Part shown: positions 1 through 9,705 of the stretch, one piece after another | Layout: each line of letters begins with the position of its first letter | Position numbering within the stretch: the stretch's first letter is position 1 | The notes under the pieces: model-generated | What the model saw: the letters and a program-made list of their open reading frames with translations, nothing else | The model's database searches: none | What the model was told of the DNA's origin: nothing | Origin: Chloroflexota bacterium | GTDB taxonomy: Bacteria; Chloroflexota; Dehalococcoidia; Dehalococcoidales; UBA2162 | Assembly: GCA_016190895.1 (NCBI GenBank) | Contig: JACPPR010000028.1 | Location: 1 to 62,498 of the forward strand | Length of the DNA: 62,498 nt | Direction of reading: 5' to 3' | Translations under genes and position numbers: made by a program

Positions 1-377
1 CCGAGAAATTCTCTGGCTACGTCATGCTTAAGCAGCCTCTCTTTGTTCTTGGAAAAGACCGAGGCATCAAAGGGCGGATCGATGATATTCATATCCAGAA
101 ACCACTTGAAGAGAAGGTCATACTGCAGCCGCTCACAAAAATGCCGCTCGCTGCGTACCGAGTAAAGAGCAATCAAGAGGCATGCTTTCAGGAGATGCTC
201 CGGAGGTATCGATGGCCGCCCCGTCTCGGAGTACATCCGAGTGAATACAGCCGACAGCTCCAGTAGCGCCTTGTCCACCATCGGCTTGATCTGACGAATA
301 GGGTGATCTTCCGGAACCAGGTCGTTAGCCGTCACCAGACTCAGCATTGTCACCTGTGTGTCTCTCTTCCCCCGCAT
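1..377 (-). CDS. IS5/IS1182-type transposase, N-terminal part (cut by window edge)
   Basis: Reading the minus strand from an ATG at 377 gives 125 uninterrupted codons to the window edge. The protein starts MRGKRDTQ and contains DHPIRQIKPMVDKAL, GRPSIPPEHLLKACLL and YSVRSERHFCERL. This is the pattern of the N-terminal (DUF772-type) region of IS5/IS1182-like DDE transposases, which bind the element ends before the catalytic DDE domain. The catalytic part lies outside the window, so intactness cannot be judged. The gene is followed upstream (378-470) by a probable element end. The assignment to a transposase is confident from the protein pattern; the exact IS family is inferred. Confidence 0.85.
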   Translation of the reverse strand, partial: MRGKRDTQVTMLSLVTANDLVPEDHPIRQIKPMVDKALLELSAVFTRMYSETGRPSIPPEHLLKACLLIALYSVRSERHFCERLQYDLLFKWFLDMNIIDPPFDASVFSKNKERLLKHDVAREFL

Positions 378-863
378 CTTGGCCTCCGATTACTTCGTTG
401 GCCTTACTTTACCATAACACACAAGCTAAGTCAGCCACTTTCAGGGACTTTTTCAGCACCCTGCTAGTATAGCATAATTACAAACGATGTCCTTTAAGCA
501 TTTCCAGAACCGGTCTCTCTGGAAAGCTAATCACATCTCTTTTACCTTGACCTGAGCTATAGTGTCAAGTATAATCTAGGCAAAAACCAAGGCAAATTCC
601 CAGACGGGGGGAGGGCAAAAATATCAGCCAGAGATAAGGTTTACAAGTGTTTCGAGCTTATAGTATCGACGCCTGGCGGTTGGTAGGACAAATTCTAAAT
701 TCTAATAACGAAATACTAGACAAATTCCAAAAAACCCAAAGCTCGAATAACAAATAATGTCAAGTGGTAGAACTCAAATGTCCAATCAAACCCAAACTCC
801 AAATGATACGAAGAGATACTTTGCTTTAAGACATTTGGATTTCATTCAGGAGGTCTGTGACAT
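378..863. other. Intergenic: probable IS end, strong promoter, AT-rich repeat
   Basis: No gene is seen here. Bases 378-470 are the leader and probable terminus of the transposase element, ending near the sequence TTTTTCAGCACCCTGCTAG at 452-470. Bases 547-575 hold a near-consensus promoter (listed separately). Bases 690-848 are an AT-rich tract made of short units such as CAAATTC, CAAATGTCC and CATTTGGATTTCATT, with a partial inverted relation between its ends. Similar tracts occur at 46990-47125 and 48712-48770. Confidence 0.6.
547..575 (+). promoter_or_regulatory. Sigma70-type promoter upstream of the 358-aa gene
   Basis: TTGACC (547-552), a 17-bp spacer and TATAAT (570-575) give an almost perfect housekeeping promoter. 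Transcription would start near 582 and give a leader of about 280 nt before the ATG at 864, so either the leader has a function or the promoter serves something else. Confidence 0.6.
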
Positions 864-1940
864 ATGGCTACTTCTAAAAGGTTTGCCAGGCGAGTACTCC
901 CCAAGGCAGTAGTCAAGGTCATCGCGAGCGCGACTGGTTATTGGGTTTCGGCTCTCGGAAGTCCTGTCGTAGGTTTAGCAGGTGAATTAGCCACTGAGAA
1001 GCTACTGCGTTGGACTATAGGTCAGTTTTGTGATACTTATCGCGAGGCTGAGGGCACGATTTTCGAACGGGAGTTGGGAGGCAAAGACAAGCTGTCGTAC
1101 AATAGCGTTTCCCAGTTTTGGACATGGATAGAACGAGATGTTGCAGCGCTTAGTGGTAAAGAATTCAATCCAAGACATCCTCTCAGCTTCTGGGCTATCA
1201 TGGCGTTGTCAGAAAAAGAAAAACGTAAGTTCGCGATTCCGATAACAGTTACAGGTCTCTTGAGCCCCTACGGACCGCTTACACCAGCGCATCCCATGTC
1301 TAGACCAGGATACAGCATTCAAGGGTGGGTGAATCTAGGGGACTTGGGTGTTGAAGATACTGAAGAATACGATACGCGCGACGCCATAGTCTATGGAGAC
1401 CGAGTCTTGAGACTATCGCAACCTATGAGGGGCAAATACTACGCCGGCCTGTACGACGCGGAGTTCGGCATCTCGAACGTGGCGCTGCCTTTGTATATGG
1501 ACCAAAGCTGTCTGCGAGGAACTCTGAACGAGTTGTGGCAAAATGCAATGTCAGCAGGTGTATGGGCAAGGATTCGCGGAAATCTCATTGCTGTACCGAA
1601 CTTCTATGCGCTTATTGAGCAAACACCTGAGCTCTACAAGAAGCTTCCGAGTTTCGGGGTCGAGGTGACCAAGATAGAAAAGTGGTCGCAACCGATGGGC
1701 TACACCCATATCTCAGCGTCTGTAGCTTGGGAGAGAAGCGGTGAAAAAATGATGACGCACTATTTTAACGTCCAAGACCATGCGGAATTTGAACAGGCCG
1801 AGTCACTTCTGCAACAAGCCCGTGAAAAGAATTCGAGAGTGCTCCAATTCGACTATGACGATGAGAAATACCTTAGTGGAAGATGGAAGCGGAATCTGCC
1901 AAAATATAATGAGATGCTGGCATACCTACTTTCCAAGTGA
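864..1940 (+). CDS. Hypothetical protein, 358 aa
   Basis: I do not recognise this protein. The ATG at 864 is preceded by a clear AGGAGG (849-854), so the start is firm. Residues about 15-50 are rich in small hydrophobic residues (VVKVIASATGYWVSALG) and could be a membrane-associated helix, but this is no classical signal peptide. The remainder is mixed alpha/beta and soluble-looking, ending in a basic stretch (SGRWKRNLPKYNEML). It is a single gene between mobile-element debris and a nitroreductase, and its base composition is less GC-rich than the metabolic genes further right, which fits recent acquisition. No function can be offered. Confidence 0.7.
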   Translation: MATSKRFARRVLPKAVVKVIASATGYWVSALGSPVVGLAGELATEKLLRWTIGQFCDTYREAEGTIFERELGGKDKLSYNSVSQFWTWIERDVAALSGKEFNPRHPLSFWAIMALSEKEKRKFAIPITVTGLLSPYGPLTPAHPMSRPGYSIQGWVNLGDLGVEDTEEYDTRDAIVYGDRVLRLSQPMRGKYYAGLYDAEFGISNVALPLYMDQSCLRGTLNELWQNAMSAGVWARIRGNLIAVPNFYALIEQTPELYKKLPSFGVEVTKIEKWSQPMGYTHISASVAWERSGEKMMTHYFNVQDHAEFEQAESLLQQAREKNSRVLQFDYDDEKYLSGRWKRNLPKYNEMLAYLLSK

Positions 1941-2002
1941 GGGGGTAACGTCTGTTGGGCATCTCTTTAAGAGATTGCTAACTTTGAGCCGTCATTTTGA
2001 TT

Positions 2003-2031
2003 TTGACATCTGAACTTGTTTAGAATTTAGT
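2003..2031 (+). promoter_or_regulatory. Possible promoter of the nitroreductase gene
   Basis: TTGACA at 2003-2008 is followed after 17 bp by TTTAGT (2026-2031), a weak -10. The ribosome binding site GAGGAGG at 2050 and the ATG at 2066 lie just downstream. A short palindrome (ATCTCTT/AAGAGAT, about 1959-1973) between this and the previous gene may end the upstream transcript. Confidence 0.4.
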
Positions 2032-2065
2032 GCTTTGGATTCAATAATATGAGGAGGCAATTATA

Positions 2066-2719
2066 ATGGAACTCTCTGATTTAGCTAACTTGATTACCAG
2101 CCGGCGCTCTATCCGAAACTGGCAGGATAAAGAAGTGCCTGAAGAATTACTGCTACAGGCTATCGAGCTGGCAACCTGGGCGCCTAGCGGTGGCAACCAG
2201 CAGAACTGGCGATTTTACATAATAAAAAATAAGACGATTCTCAAGGCTATTGGTGATGCGGTGCAAGCCAGCTCAGACCTGATTAGTTCCTGGCCTGAGG
2301 CCAAACTCCTTAGCAGTTCGGCCGGTGGCGGACAGCGCAGGGCAGGCTTCTTTCAGGCTGCCCCGGCGGCAATCGCCGTCGCTGCCGCCAAATACCAATC
2401 GCAGGTCGATTTGACTCTCGAGGCCAGAGAGAAAATCGACACCCAGGCCGCTGAAATGAGGCAATGGCGCAACATTGCCGATAGCCGAATCCAGTCCGTT
2501 GCCTCGGCGATTGCCCACATGCTTCTGGTTTTCCACCAGATGGGACTGGGCGCTGTCTGGATGACCGGACCGATGCAGGCAAAACGAGATATAGAGAAGT
2601 TGCTCAAAGTACCCGCTCATCTGGATGTTATCGCTTTCATACCGGTGGGCTATCCGGCTGAAACTCCGGTTTCCCGCGGGCGCAAACCGGTTGGAGAGGT
2701 TTCTGAAATCATCCGGTAG
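2066..2719 (+). CDS. Nitroreductase family FMN-dependent oxidoreductase
   Basis: A 217-aa protein with the hallmarks of the NADH oxidase/nitroreductase family: the FMN-phosphate-binding ITSRRSIRNW near the N-terminus, the APSGGNQQNWRF segment at about residues 40-52, and the GLGAVWMTGPM segment near residue 155. Members reduce nitro, quinone or related substrates with NAD(P)H through a bound FMN, usually as homodimers; the physiological substrate cannot be read from sequence. The start is supported by GAGGAGG 9 bases upstream. It appears to be transcribed alone. A palindromic repeat element follows it (2790-2900). Confidence 0.88.
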   Translation: MELSDLANLITSRRSIRNWQDKEVPEELLLQAIELATWAPSGGNQQNWRFYIIKNKTILKAIGDAVQASSDLISSWPEAKLLSSSAGGGQRRAGFFQAAPAAIAVAAAKYQSQVDLTLEAREKIDTQAAEMRQWRNIADSRIQSVASAIAHMLLVFHQMGLGAVWMTGPMQAKRDIEKLLKVPAHLDVIAFIPVGYPAETPVSRGRKPVGEVSEIIR

Positions 2720-2789
2720 CACTGGGCTCTGTTTTTCACTTAGGTCTAACTGAATAGTTACCAGGAAAGTCTGCCGCAAAACTAGACAA

Positions 2790-2900
2790 ATTACTTCAAA
2801 ATCCCCCTTAATCCCCCTTTACGAAAGGGGGATACCTGGAACAAAGAAGCGTGCTAGCAGGCATCTCCCTTTAACAAAGGGAGATTGAGGGATTTAAGGC
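2790..2900. repeat. Dispersed palindromic repeat, family A, copy 1
   Basis: Two inverted units with cores CCCCCTTTACGAAAGGGGG (2813-2831) and CTCCCTTTAACAAAGGGAG (about 2865-2883) are bracketed by AAATCCC and GGGATTT, so the entire segment can fold on itself. Related copies lie at 13649-13803, 20269-20372, 25894-25980, 27871-27919 and 35161-35242. All are between genes. Confidence 0.8.
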
Positions 2901-2934
2901 GTTTCTCGGCTGGTCACCAGATACCGATATGCGG

Positions 2935-2940
2935 TATAAT
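2935..2940 (+). promoter_or_regulatory. Possible -10 box for glgP
   Basis: A perfect TATAAT lies 46 bases before the glgP start codon. No good -35 box is visible at the right spacing (TGGTCA at 2911 is the closest), so this is a tentative call. Confidence 0.35.
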
Positions 2941-2985
2941 TCCTTTTGAATTTTAAAATCGACCAAAGGGGTACTGCGAGCCGAT

Positions 2986-5115
2986 ATGCCTCAAAAGTTG
3001 CCGGGCAGCATAAGCCGGCTAGAAGAACTTGCTAATAACCTGTGGTGGAGCTGGCACGAAGACGCTCGCCGTCTGTTCCGTTCTCTGGATTACCCGCTCT
3101 GGAGACTGAGCGTGCATAACCCGGTCAAACTGCTGCGTGATGTGAGCAAAGAAACTCTCCTGAGCGCTGCCAGCGACCCCGCCTTTCTCGCCCAATATGA
3201 TGCCGTCTTGAAAGCCTTCGATGCCGAAATGTCGGCCCCACATAGCTTCCCTGCCCCTGCCAACCAGATAGGCAAAGAGGGGGTAATCGCCTACTTTTCT
3301 ATGGAGTTTGCCTTCCATAGCTCTTTGCCCATCTATGCCGGCGGACTGGGAATTCTGGCCGGCGATATTTGTAAAGAGGCCAGTGATATGGCTTTACCGA
3401 TGGTCGCTGTCGGTTTCATGTATCCGCAGGGATATTTCCACCAGCACATCTCTGCCGAAGGGTGGCAGGAAGAAATCTACCGTCAGCTCGATTTCGATGA
3501 GGCGCCGATAACCCGGGTGCTCAGTCCCGAAGGCAACCATGCTATAGCCGAAGTGCAGATGGGTGATGTCACTCTGAGTCTCGGCGCCTGGCAGGTTCGG
3601 ATAGGCCACACGAACGTTTACTTGCTGGATACCAACCTGGATGGCAATCCTGAGCAGTACCGGCAGTTATCGGCGCGTCTCTACGTCGCCGACCGTGAGC
3701 AGAGGCTAAAACAGGAGATTATTCTCGGTATCGGCGGAGTGCGGGTTCTGAGGGCGCTCAATATTAATCCGACAATCTGGCATGCTAATGAAGGCCATAC
3801 CGCTTTTATGATGCTGGAACGCATCAGAGAGAAAATCGCTAAAGGGGCCAGTTTTGCCGAAGCCCTGGGGATGGTAAAACAGACGACGGTGTTTACAACG
3901 CACACGCCCGTGATGGCCGGTCACGATGTCTTCTCGGTCCAGACAATGGAGAAATACTTCAGCGAGTATATGAAATCTCCCGGGATTAGCCAGGAAGCGT
4001 TTTTCAAACTCGGCAGGCAAGACACTTCTTCCACTCAATCTTTCAATATGACAGCGTTTGCTCTAAGAGCGGCGAATCACAGCTGCGCCGTGAGCGAACC
4101 CCACCAGACGGTCACCAGAAAGATGTGGCGGGGAATCTGGCCCGATGTTCCTGAGGACGAATTGCCAATTTCCCATGTAACTAACGGTATCCACGTCTCT
4201 TCCTGGATTGCACCGGAACTCTATCACCTCTATCAAAAGTATCTCGGTGATGATTGGATAACGAAACATGATGACAACGCATTGTGGGAACGCGTTCTGG
4301 CTATCCCGAACAGTGAATTCTGGGCGATACACCAAAGTCTGAAGCGTAAACTCATCAGCGCTATGCGTGAGACCGGACGAACGCGCTGGGTAGATGATAA
4401 TATCGGACTGAGACAGGTATTGGCCAGCGGCGCTCTCCTTCAGACCGAATGTCTGACTATCGGATTCGCCCGCCGTTTTACCGAGTATAAAAGGCCGATG
4501 TTACTCTTCCATGACATCGAACGGCTCAAGCGTATCATCAACAGCCCGTGGCAACCCGTTCAGATAATCTTCGCCGGTAAATCCCATCCGAATGATTTCG
4601 CTTCCAAGCAACTCCTCCAGCAGGTTTACAATATAGCGATGGGCCGCGATTTTCAGGGACGCATCGCTTTTGCTGAAGATTATGATATGCATATTGCCCG
4701 CTACCTGATTCAGGGCGTAGATGTCTGGCTAAATAACCCGCGCTTGCTTCAGGAAGCCAGCGGCACCAGCGGTATGAAAGCATCGATAAACGGGGTGCCT
4801 CATCTGAGCATTCCTGACGGATGGTGGCGGGAGGGCTACAATGGCGCCAACGGCTGGTCTATTTCGAGTGATTTTGGACCGCCCAGCCCGGGGGCTGAAG
4901 ATGAGACGGACTCTAAGTCCCTCTACCGTATCCTTGAAGATGAAGTCGTCCCTCTCTTCTATAAGCGGGACCGTAACGGAGTACCGCATGGCTGGATTCG
5001 GGTGGCTAAAGAAGCAATCCGCTCAACGGCGCCCTTTTTCTCTGCCAGACGCATGCTTAAGGAGTATGTGAACAAGATGTACCTGGCATCTACGGAGCGG
5101 CCGGTACGAGTCTGA
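2986..5115 (+). CDS. glgP: Alpha-glucan (glycogen/maltodextrin) phosphorylase, GT35
   Basis: A 709-aa protein of the short phosphorylase type. Residues 1 to about 90 match the N-terminal DUF3417 extension of these enzymes (LEELANNLWWSWHEDARRLF). The GT35 core follows: IAYFSMEFAFHSSLPIYAGG, WHANEGHTAFM, and the pyridoxal-phosphate lysine segment EASGTSGMKASINGVP, where the Lys of GMK forms the Schiff base. It releases glucose-1-phosphate from alpha-1,4-glucans with phosphate. It converges on glgB with 29 bp between stop codons, and malQ lies just beyond, so the three genes form a glucan turnover locus although on opposite strands. Whether glycogen or maltodextrin is preferred cannot be told. 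Confidence 0.93.
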   Translation: MPQKLPGSISRLEELANNLWWSWHEDARRLFRSLDYPLWRLSVHNPVKLLRDVSKETLLSAASDPAFLAQYDAVLKAFDAEMSAPHSFPAPANQIGKEGVIAYFSMEFAFHSSLPIYAGGLGILAGDICKEASDMALPMVAVGFMYPQGYFHQHISAEGWQEEIYRQLDFDEAPITRVLSPEGNHAIAEVQMGDVTLSLGAWQVRIGHTNVYLLDTNLDGNPEQYRQLSARLYVADREQRLKQEIILGIGGVRVLRALNINPTIWHANEGHTAFMMLERIREKIAKGASFAEALGMVKQTTVFTTHTPVMAGHDVFSVQTMEKYFSEYMKSPGISQEAFFKLGRQDTSSTQSFNMTAFALRAANHSCAVSEPHQTVTRKMWRGIWPDVPEDELPISHVTNGIHVSSWIAPELYHLYQKYLGDDWITKHDDNALWERVLAIPNSEFWAIHQSLKRKLISAMRETGRTRWVDDNIGLRQVLASGALLQTECLTIGFARRFTEYKRPMLLFHDIERLKRIINSPWQPVQIIFAGKSHPNDFASKQLLQQVYNIAMGRDFQGRIAFAEDYDMHIARYLIQGVDVWLNNPRLLQEASGTSGMKASINGVPHLSIPDGWWREGYNGANGWSISSDFGPPSPGAEDETDSKSLYRILEDEVVPLFYKRDRNGVPHGWIRVAKEAIRSTAPFFSARRMLKEYVNKMYLASTERPVRV

Positions 5116-5144
5116 AGCGTTTCGTGTTTCTGATTTGAAAATAG

Positions 5145-7076
5145 TTACTCGTGTTCTCTACTCTTGAAGATGACTACCGCCAGCGGCGGTATCGTAATTT
5201 CAAGAGAGTAAGAACGGCCGTGCATCGGCGTTGCGGACGCGGTTAGACTCATCGGGTTATCTTGACCGCTGCCCCCGTATTCTATGGCATCGCTATTCAG
5301 CAAGTTTTTCCAGAGACCGCCGCGCGGCACGCCTACGCGGTAATTAAAATAGGTCATCGGCGTAAAGTTGCAGACGATGCTTAAGAGGTCATCTGCCGAT
5401 TTGCCTTTACGAACATAGCTGATGATACTCTGCGAAGCGTTGTTAACATCTATCCATTCAAAGCCGGCCGGGTCGCAATCGAACTGATAAAGGGCAGGCT
5501 CGCTCCGGTACAGGCTATTCAGAGCTTGCACCCATCTCTGGATTTCGGCGTGCCGCCCGTAGTTAAGCAGGTGCCAGTCAAGGCTGGTATCATGACACCA
5601 TTCATTCCACTGGGCCAGTTCGGCGCCCATAAAGAGCAGCTTTTTCCCCGGTTGAGAATACATATAGCCTAGCAGTAATCTCAAGTTAGCGAATTTCTGC
5701 CAGTCATCCCCGGGCATTTTCCCGATGAGTGAGCCTTTGCCATGGACAACCTCATCATGAGAAAGAGGCAAGATAAAGTTTTCCGTGAAAGCGTATATCA
5801 TACGAAAGGTCATGTCATAATGATGATATTTCCTGTATATCGGGTCCCGGGACATATACAGCAGCGTATCATGCATCCAGCCCATATCCCATTTCAGACC
5901 GAATCCCAGCCCCCCCGCCGATGTCGGGCGCGAAACAGCCGGCCAGGCTGTCGATTCCTCGGCAATCATCTGGATTCCGGGATAGTTTAGATAAGTTGCC
6001 TCGTCAAGCCTTTTCAAAAAGGCAATCGCTTCAAGGTTTTCTCTACCGCCATACTTATTGGGAACCCATTCGCCTTCCTGGCGCGAATAGTCGAGATAGA
6101 GCATAGAAGCAACGGCATCCACGCGTAAGCCATCGGCATGATACTTATCCAGCCAGAAGAGGGCACTACTGATAAGGAAACTCGGCACTTCAGCCCGTCC
6201 GTAATTGAAGACGAAGCTTTTCCAGTCCGGGTGAAAGCCTTTGCGAGGGTCGTCATGCTCATAGAGGTGAGTGCCATCGAAGAAACCCAGTCCATGCTCA
6301 TCGGTGGGGAAATGCGAGGGCACCCAGTCCAGAAATACCCCGATACCATTCTGGTGCAAGCGGTCTATCAAATACATCAAATCCTGGGGAGTGCCATAGC
6401 GGCTGGTAGCGGCAAAGTATCCAGTAGTTTGATATCCCCACGAGCCTGTGAAAGGGTGCGCCATAAGCGGTAGAAACTCGACATGGGTAAAGCCCATTTT
6501 ATGGATATAATCGGGTAACTGTTCGGCGAGTTCACGGTAGCTGAGCGGACGGTTGTCTTCCTCCGGGACACGCCGCCAGGAGCCCGGGTGCAGTTCATAA
6601 ATAGATATCGGCACATCATATCTGACAGCTTCACCACGCCTTCTCATCCAGGCCTGGTCTCCCCAGGCATATTTTGTGTCCCAGATAATGGAGGCAGTCT
6701 TAGGTGGAGCCTCGCTGCGGAAGGCGAAAGGGTCGGCTTTATCTACCTCGTAGTTATTATGACTGGAAACGATATGATATTTATAAAGGCTGCCCAGACC
6801 CGCTTCAGGAACAAAACCCTCCCACATCCCCGATTGTCCCCGGGGATGCAAGAGGTGACTTTCTTTGTTCCAGCCGTTAAAATCCCCGATGACGGAAACC
6901 TGACGGGCGTTCGGCGCCCACACGGCAAAATAAGTCCCGCTCAAACCACTTACCGATAAGGGATGAGCGCCTAGCTTCTCATAGAGGCGAAAGTGAGAGC
7001 CTTCATTGAAAAGGTAGAGGTCGTCTTCTGTCAGCAGGCTCACTACTTCTAGCTCTGTTTTTTGGTTTCGGCTCAA
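5145..7076 (-). CDS. glgB: 1,4-alpha-glucan branching enzyme, GH13
   Basis: A 643-aa protein with an N-terminal CBM48 domain ([38 protein letters not shown] at about residues 33-70, quoted only to show its position) followed by a GH13 barrel. Catalytic motifs are present: [14 protein letters not shown], the nucleophile segment [13 protein letters not shown] (Asp in RVDAV), the acid in AEEST, and the transition-state Asp in [13 protein letters not shown]. It transfers alpha-1,4 chains to alpha-1,6 branch points in glycogen synthesis. The start is a TTG at 7076 with AAGGA nine bases upstream. malQ lies 167 bp upstream on the same strand, probably with a family B repeat between them (7135-7214). 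Confidence 0.93.
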   Translation of the reverse strand: MSRNQKTELEVVSLLTEDDLYLFNEGSHFRLYEKLGAHPLSVSGLSGTYFAVWAPNARQVSVIGDFNGWNKESHLLHPRGQSGMWEGFVPEAGLGSLYKYHIVSSHNNYEVDKADPFAFRSEAPPKTASIIWDTKYAWGDQAWMRRRGEAVRYDVPISIYELHPGSWRRVPEEDNRPLSYRELAEQLPDYIHKMGFTHVEFLPLMAHPFTGSWGYQTTGYFAATSRYGTPQDLMYLIDRLHQNGIGVFLDWVPSHFPTDEHGLGFFDGTHLYEHDDPRKGFHPDWKSFVFNYGRAEVPSFLISSALFWLDKYHADGLRVDAVASMLYLDYSRQEGEWVPNKYGGRENLEAIAFLKRLDEATYLNYPGIQMIAEESTAWPAVSRPTSAGGLGFGLKWDMGWMHDTLLYMSRDPIYRKYHHYDMTFRMIYAFTENFILPLSHDEVVHGKGSLIGKMPGDDWQKFANLRLLLGYMYSQPGKKLLFMGAELAQWNEWCHDTSLDWHLLNYGRHAEIQRWVQALNSLYRSEPALYQFDCDPAGFEWIDVNNASQSIISYVRKGKSADDLLSIVCNFTPMTYFNYRVGVPRGGLWKNLLNSDAIEYGGSGQDNPMSLTASATPMHGRSYSLEITIPPLAVVIFKSREHE

Positions 7077-7134
7077 TCTATCCAGTCCTTCTTTTCATTC
7101 TCTTAACCAGGTTGTTTACCAATAACCTTTCACC

Positions 7135-7214
7135 ATTCCGTGCTTGACACGGAATCCAGAAAACCAGCCTCTGCTCCTGGCTTATGATTCTGGATACCGA
7201 CTTTCGTCGGTATG
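7135..7214. repeat. Dispersed repeat, family B, copy 1
   Basis: The unit begins with the palindrome ATTCCGTGCTTGACACGGAAT, continues with a short hairpin-like centre, and ends TCTGGATACCGACTTTCGTC followed by GGTATGG. Copies of the same unit lie at 29685-29712 (right end only), 49248-49325 and 60479-60590. Confidence 0.8.
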
Positions 7215-7243
7215 GCGTAAAACTACTAAACATTCTCTGAACG

Positions 7244-9424
7244 TTACCTGACACGCTGGCGCAATTCATTAACAGTCCATAGTATATCAAGTACCTGATA
7301 CATCTGATAAAATTCTTCAAGTGGCGATTGAGCCTTGTGTTGCCAGTTCGGGTATTCCGTGCTGGTGCTGGGCACATTCTGGGGCCGGGTCTCCAGCCAC
7401 AGGTCTTCCAGATTAACCAGGACTATCCGCGTCGGGCTGGCAGCCAGAAAAGCCAGACAGGCTTTAATGATGGCCGGCAGATTATCCTCGGTGTCCTTAA
7501 GCCAGCCTTCGTTTTTTAGAAAGGTGGTGACTACCATTTTCATGTTCGGCAGGGAATCTCTTTCCCGCTGCGCCCCCGGCCCGTCCAGGAGGCCTAGCTT
7601 AAGCCGCTCTTCGATATCCAGACCCTGCCAGAAAGAAGCGAAGGGAGGCATATCGTGCGTATTGAGGCTGGCGACCGAATCGGCAGGCACCGGATGGATA
7701 CCACTTCGAATGTCCTCTGCCAGCTCATAACGCAGAACATACATACGCTGGAGACCGTGTTTTTTCATCGCCGGTCTGACATAGCCCGGCACGTTACCCA
7801 AATCCTCACCGACAATCATAGCCCGGTGACGCTGCGATTCGAGAGCCAGAATAGCATAGTATTCCTCGGCCCGGTAGCGCAGGTAGACTCCCTGTGTAGA
7901 ATCGATACCATCAGGAATGCAATAAAGGCGGTGAAAACCCATTACATGGTCGATGCGAAGAGCGCCGGCATATTCGAGATGATGACGGAGACAGGCGATT
8001 AAATACCGATAGCCCTGTTCTCTGATTTTTTGCGGGTGCAGCAGAGGAAATCCCCAGTGCTGTCCTCTGGTAAAGACGGTATCGGGTGGCGCACCAGTCT
8101 GAGCATTATGAATAAAGATATCGTTTTGTCGCCAAACGTCATAGCCGTCAGGATGAACGCCCAGAGGAAAATCCAGGTATAACTGAAGCCCTTTCTCTCT
8201 GGCTGTTTTCGAAACGGCCTCCATCTGCTGGTGGGCAAGCCATTGCACATAGAGGTGATAACGCCGGCTCTCCTCGTCGAAATCGCCTTCCTTGATGACG
8301 CCATCCCTGAGTGGCTGAGGCCACGACCGCCAGGAGCAACCCTGTTTTTCGCGGACAGCCCGGAAGCCGGCGTAGTCATCAACCCCGGGGTGTGTCTCGG
8401 TAAATCGCCACAGGTCTTCCAATCGCCGTGATTCATTACTGAAGAAGTGCCGGCTTAGTTCTTCCAGAGCTTGCCTTTTCAGAGCCGTCGTACCCAGGTA
8501 GTCTACCAGAGACATGGCTCGCTGCGCATTTATTCGCTCTTGAAACGATGGTGTTGAGATGAGCCTCTGCGCCGGAGGACAGCCCGCTAGCTCCGGAATC
8601 CTGTTTATATCCAGGTAAAACTCGTTCCATAGCAGACGGCTCACCGGCAGATAGGGACTGATGCTAGCGTCTCCATCCAGAAAGGTAGCGAGCAGAGGTA
8701 AGGTGGCAACAACCCGCCCCCCCAGACTCCCCGCCCAGAGCATCATCTCTTCCAGCCCGGAAAAATCGCCGCTGCCCCAGTCTCTTGCAGTGCGCAGGGC
8801 ATACAAGGGTAGAAAAGCGCCCCACATCCGGCTGTCTGTCTCCCCTTCTGGCAGGTAAGCCTCAGTGGGCGCAGAGATGACAAGGCTGCCATCAGAGCCT
8901 GCCCTGAGCACGTTCGCTTCGCTCAGTGTAAACTTCGCCGAAGGGATGCCCGGCAATTCCAGGGTCAGCCGGTGATAGCCCCAGGGTAACTTTCCAGGCA
9001 AGGTCAGGCGTTTGAGCACGTATTCCATTCCCTGTGTTTCCGCCGTCCGGAGTATGATGCCATCGGTATCAGACCACCTGCCCCGCCGTTCCTCGCCGTT
9101 CTCCAGTTTCAGATGATAATCTAAAGCAGCTCCGGCAGCGCTGGCTGGGAGACGAATTTCCACTCTGGCCGGCCGTTTATCCCAGGCAATGATTACAGGC
9201 TCCAACGGACGCCGCCAAATGGCTTGTGATTTCTCACGTAATGCCGAAGGGACATCCCTGAGAGTCTTAATCGGAGCCTCCAATGAGCGCAGCATCGACA
9301 TCAAAGATTCTGTGGAAGCCCGCTGCCGCCGGTGATGAAAGACATCGTAATATGACATCTGAATGCCGTAGAGACGGCTTAACTCGTAAAGAGAATGAAC
9401 TTGAGAAGCATAAGTATTAGACAA
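7244..9424 (-). CDS. malQ: 4-alpha-glucanotransferase (amylomaltase), GH77
   Basis: A 726-aa protein of the long MalQ form with an extra N-terminal region of about 180-200 residues. GH77 motifs are clear: YLDFPLGVHPDGYDVW, the nucleophile segment GALRIDHVMGFHRLY, the acid/base VGEDLGNVP, and the third acid in NTHDMPPFASFWQG. The enzyme moves maltosyl and longer units between alpha-1,4-glucans and frees glucose. The reading frame begins at a TTG (9424) with only a weak AGG upstream; LYGIQMSYYDVFHHRR at about residue 20 matches the usual N-terminus of the family, so the start cannot be much later. It works with GlgP and GlgB in glycogen and maltodextrin turnover. Confidence 0.92.
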   Translation of the reverse strand: MSNTYASQVHSLYELSRLYGIQMSYYDVFHHRRQRASTESLMSMLRSLEAPIKTLRDVPSALREKSQAIWRRPLEPVIIAWDKRPARVEIRLPASAAGAALDYHLKLENGEERRGRWSDTDGIILRTAETQGMEYVLKRLTLPGKLPWGYHRLTLELPGIPSAKFTLSEANVLRAGSDGSLVISAPTEAYLPEGETDSRMWGAFLPLYALRTARDWGSGDFSGLEEMMLWAGSLGGRVVATLPLLATFLDGDASISPYLPVSRLLWNEFYLDINRIPELAGCPPAQRLISTPSFQERINAQRAMSLVDYLGTTALKRQALEELSRHFFSNESRRLEDLWRFTETHPGVDDYAGFRAVREKQGCSWRSWPQPLRDGVIKEGDFDEESRRYHLYVQWLAHQQMEAVSKTAREKGLQLYLDFPLGVHPDGYDVWRQNDIFIHNAQTGAPPDTVFTRGQHWGFPLLHPQKIREQGYRYLIACLRHHLEYAGALRIDHVMGFHRLYCIPDGIDSTQGVYLRYRAEEYYAILALESQRHRAMIVGEDLGNVPGYVRPAMKKHGLQRMYVLRYELAEDIRSGIHPVPADSVASLNTHDMPPFASFWQGLDIEERLKLGLLDGPGAQRERDSLPNMKMVVTTFLKNEGWLKDTEDNLPAIIKACLAFLAASPTRIVLVNLEDLWLETRPQNVPSTSTEYPNWQHKAQSPLEEFYQMYQVLDILWTVNELRQRVR

Positions 9425-9510
9425 CGCCTAAAACCTGCAAGATGCCACGCATGAATAAATACATTATAGCATAGCGCCTTCGGTCTCATTTGGTAGTCTA
9501 TTACAAGACG

Positions 9511-9539
9511 TTGACAAAGCCTCCCAAGAATAGTATACT
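9511..9539 (+). promoter_or_regulatory. Strong sigma70-type promoter of the solute-binding protein gene
   Basis: TTGACA (9511-9516), a 17-bp spacer and TATACT (9534-9539) form a near-consensus promoter. The transcript would begin near 9546, leaving a leader of about 160 nt with a small open reading frame (9599-9658) before the lipoprotein start at 9706. Confidence 0.72.
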
Positions 9540-9598
9540 CTCCGCAATCATGTAGCTATTGTTACAATATTGACTTTGCTCCATTCGGAGGATATTCG

Positions 9599-9658
9599 AT
9601 GAACAAGAGTATTAGCGCTGGCTGTATTTCGATATACGGATTGCTGATGCCCTTTTGA
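9599..9658 (+). CDS. Possible 19-aa leader peptide
   Basis: An ATG at 9599 follows a good GGAGGA ribosome binding site (about 9587-9592) and opens a 19-codon frame MNKSISAGCISIYGLLMPF that ends in TGA at 9656. It sits within the transcribed leader, 47 bases before the main gene. Its ribosome binding site is as good as that of the main gene. It may be translated and influence downstream expression; no terminator-antiterminator pair was found, so attenuation is speculation. Confidence 0.35.
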   Translation: MNKSISAGCISIYGLLMPF

Positions 9659-9705
9659 GTTATTGCAAAAGAATAGGAATCGTAAATCGACGGAGGAAAA
9701 GGCAA

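Noticed and set aside
24..266. 80-codon plus-strand open frame at the left edge
   Set aside because: It is antisense to the transposase reading on the minus strand, which has clear family motifs.
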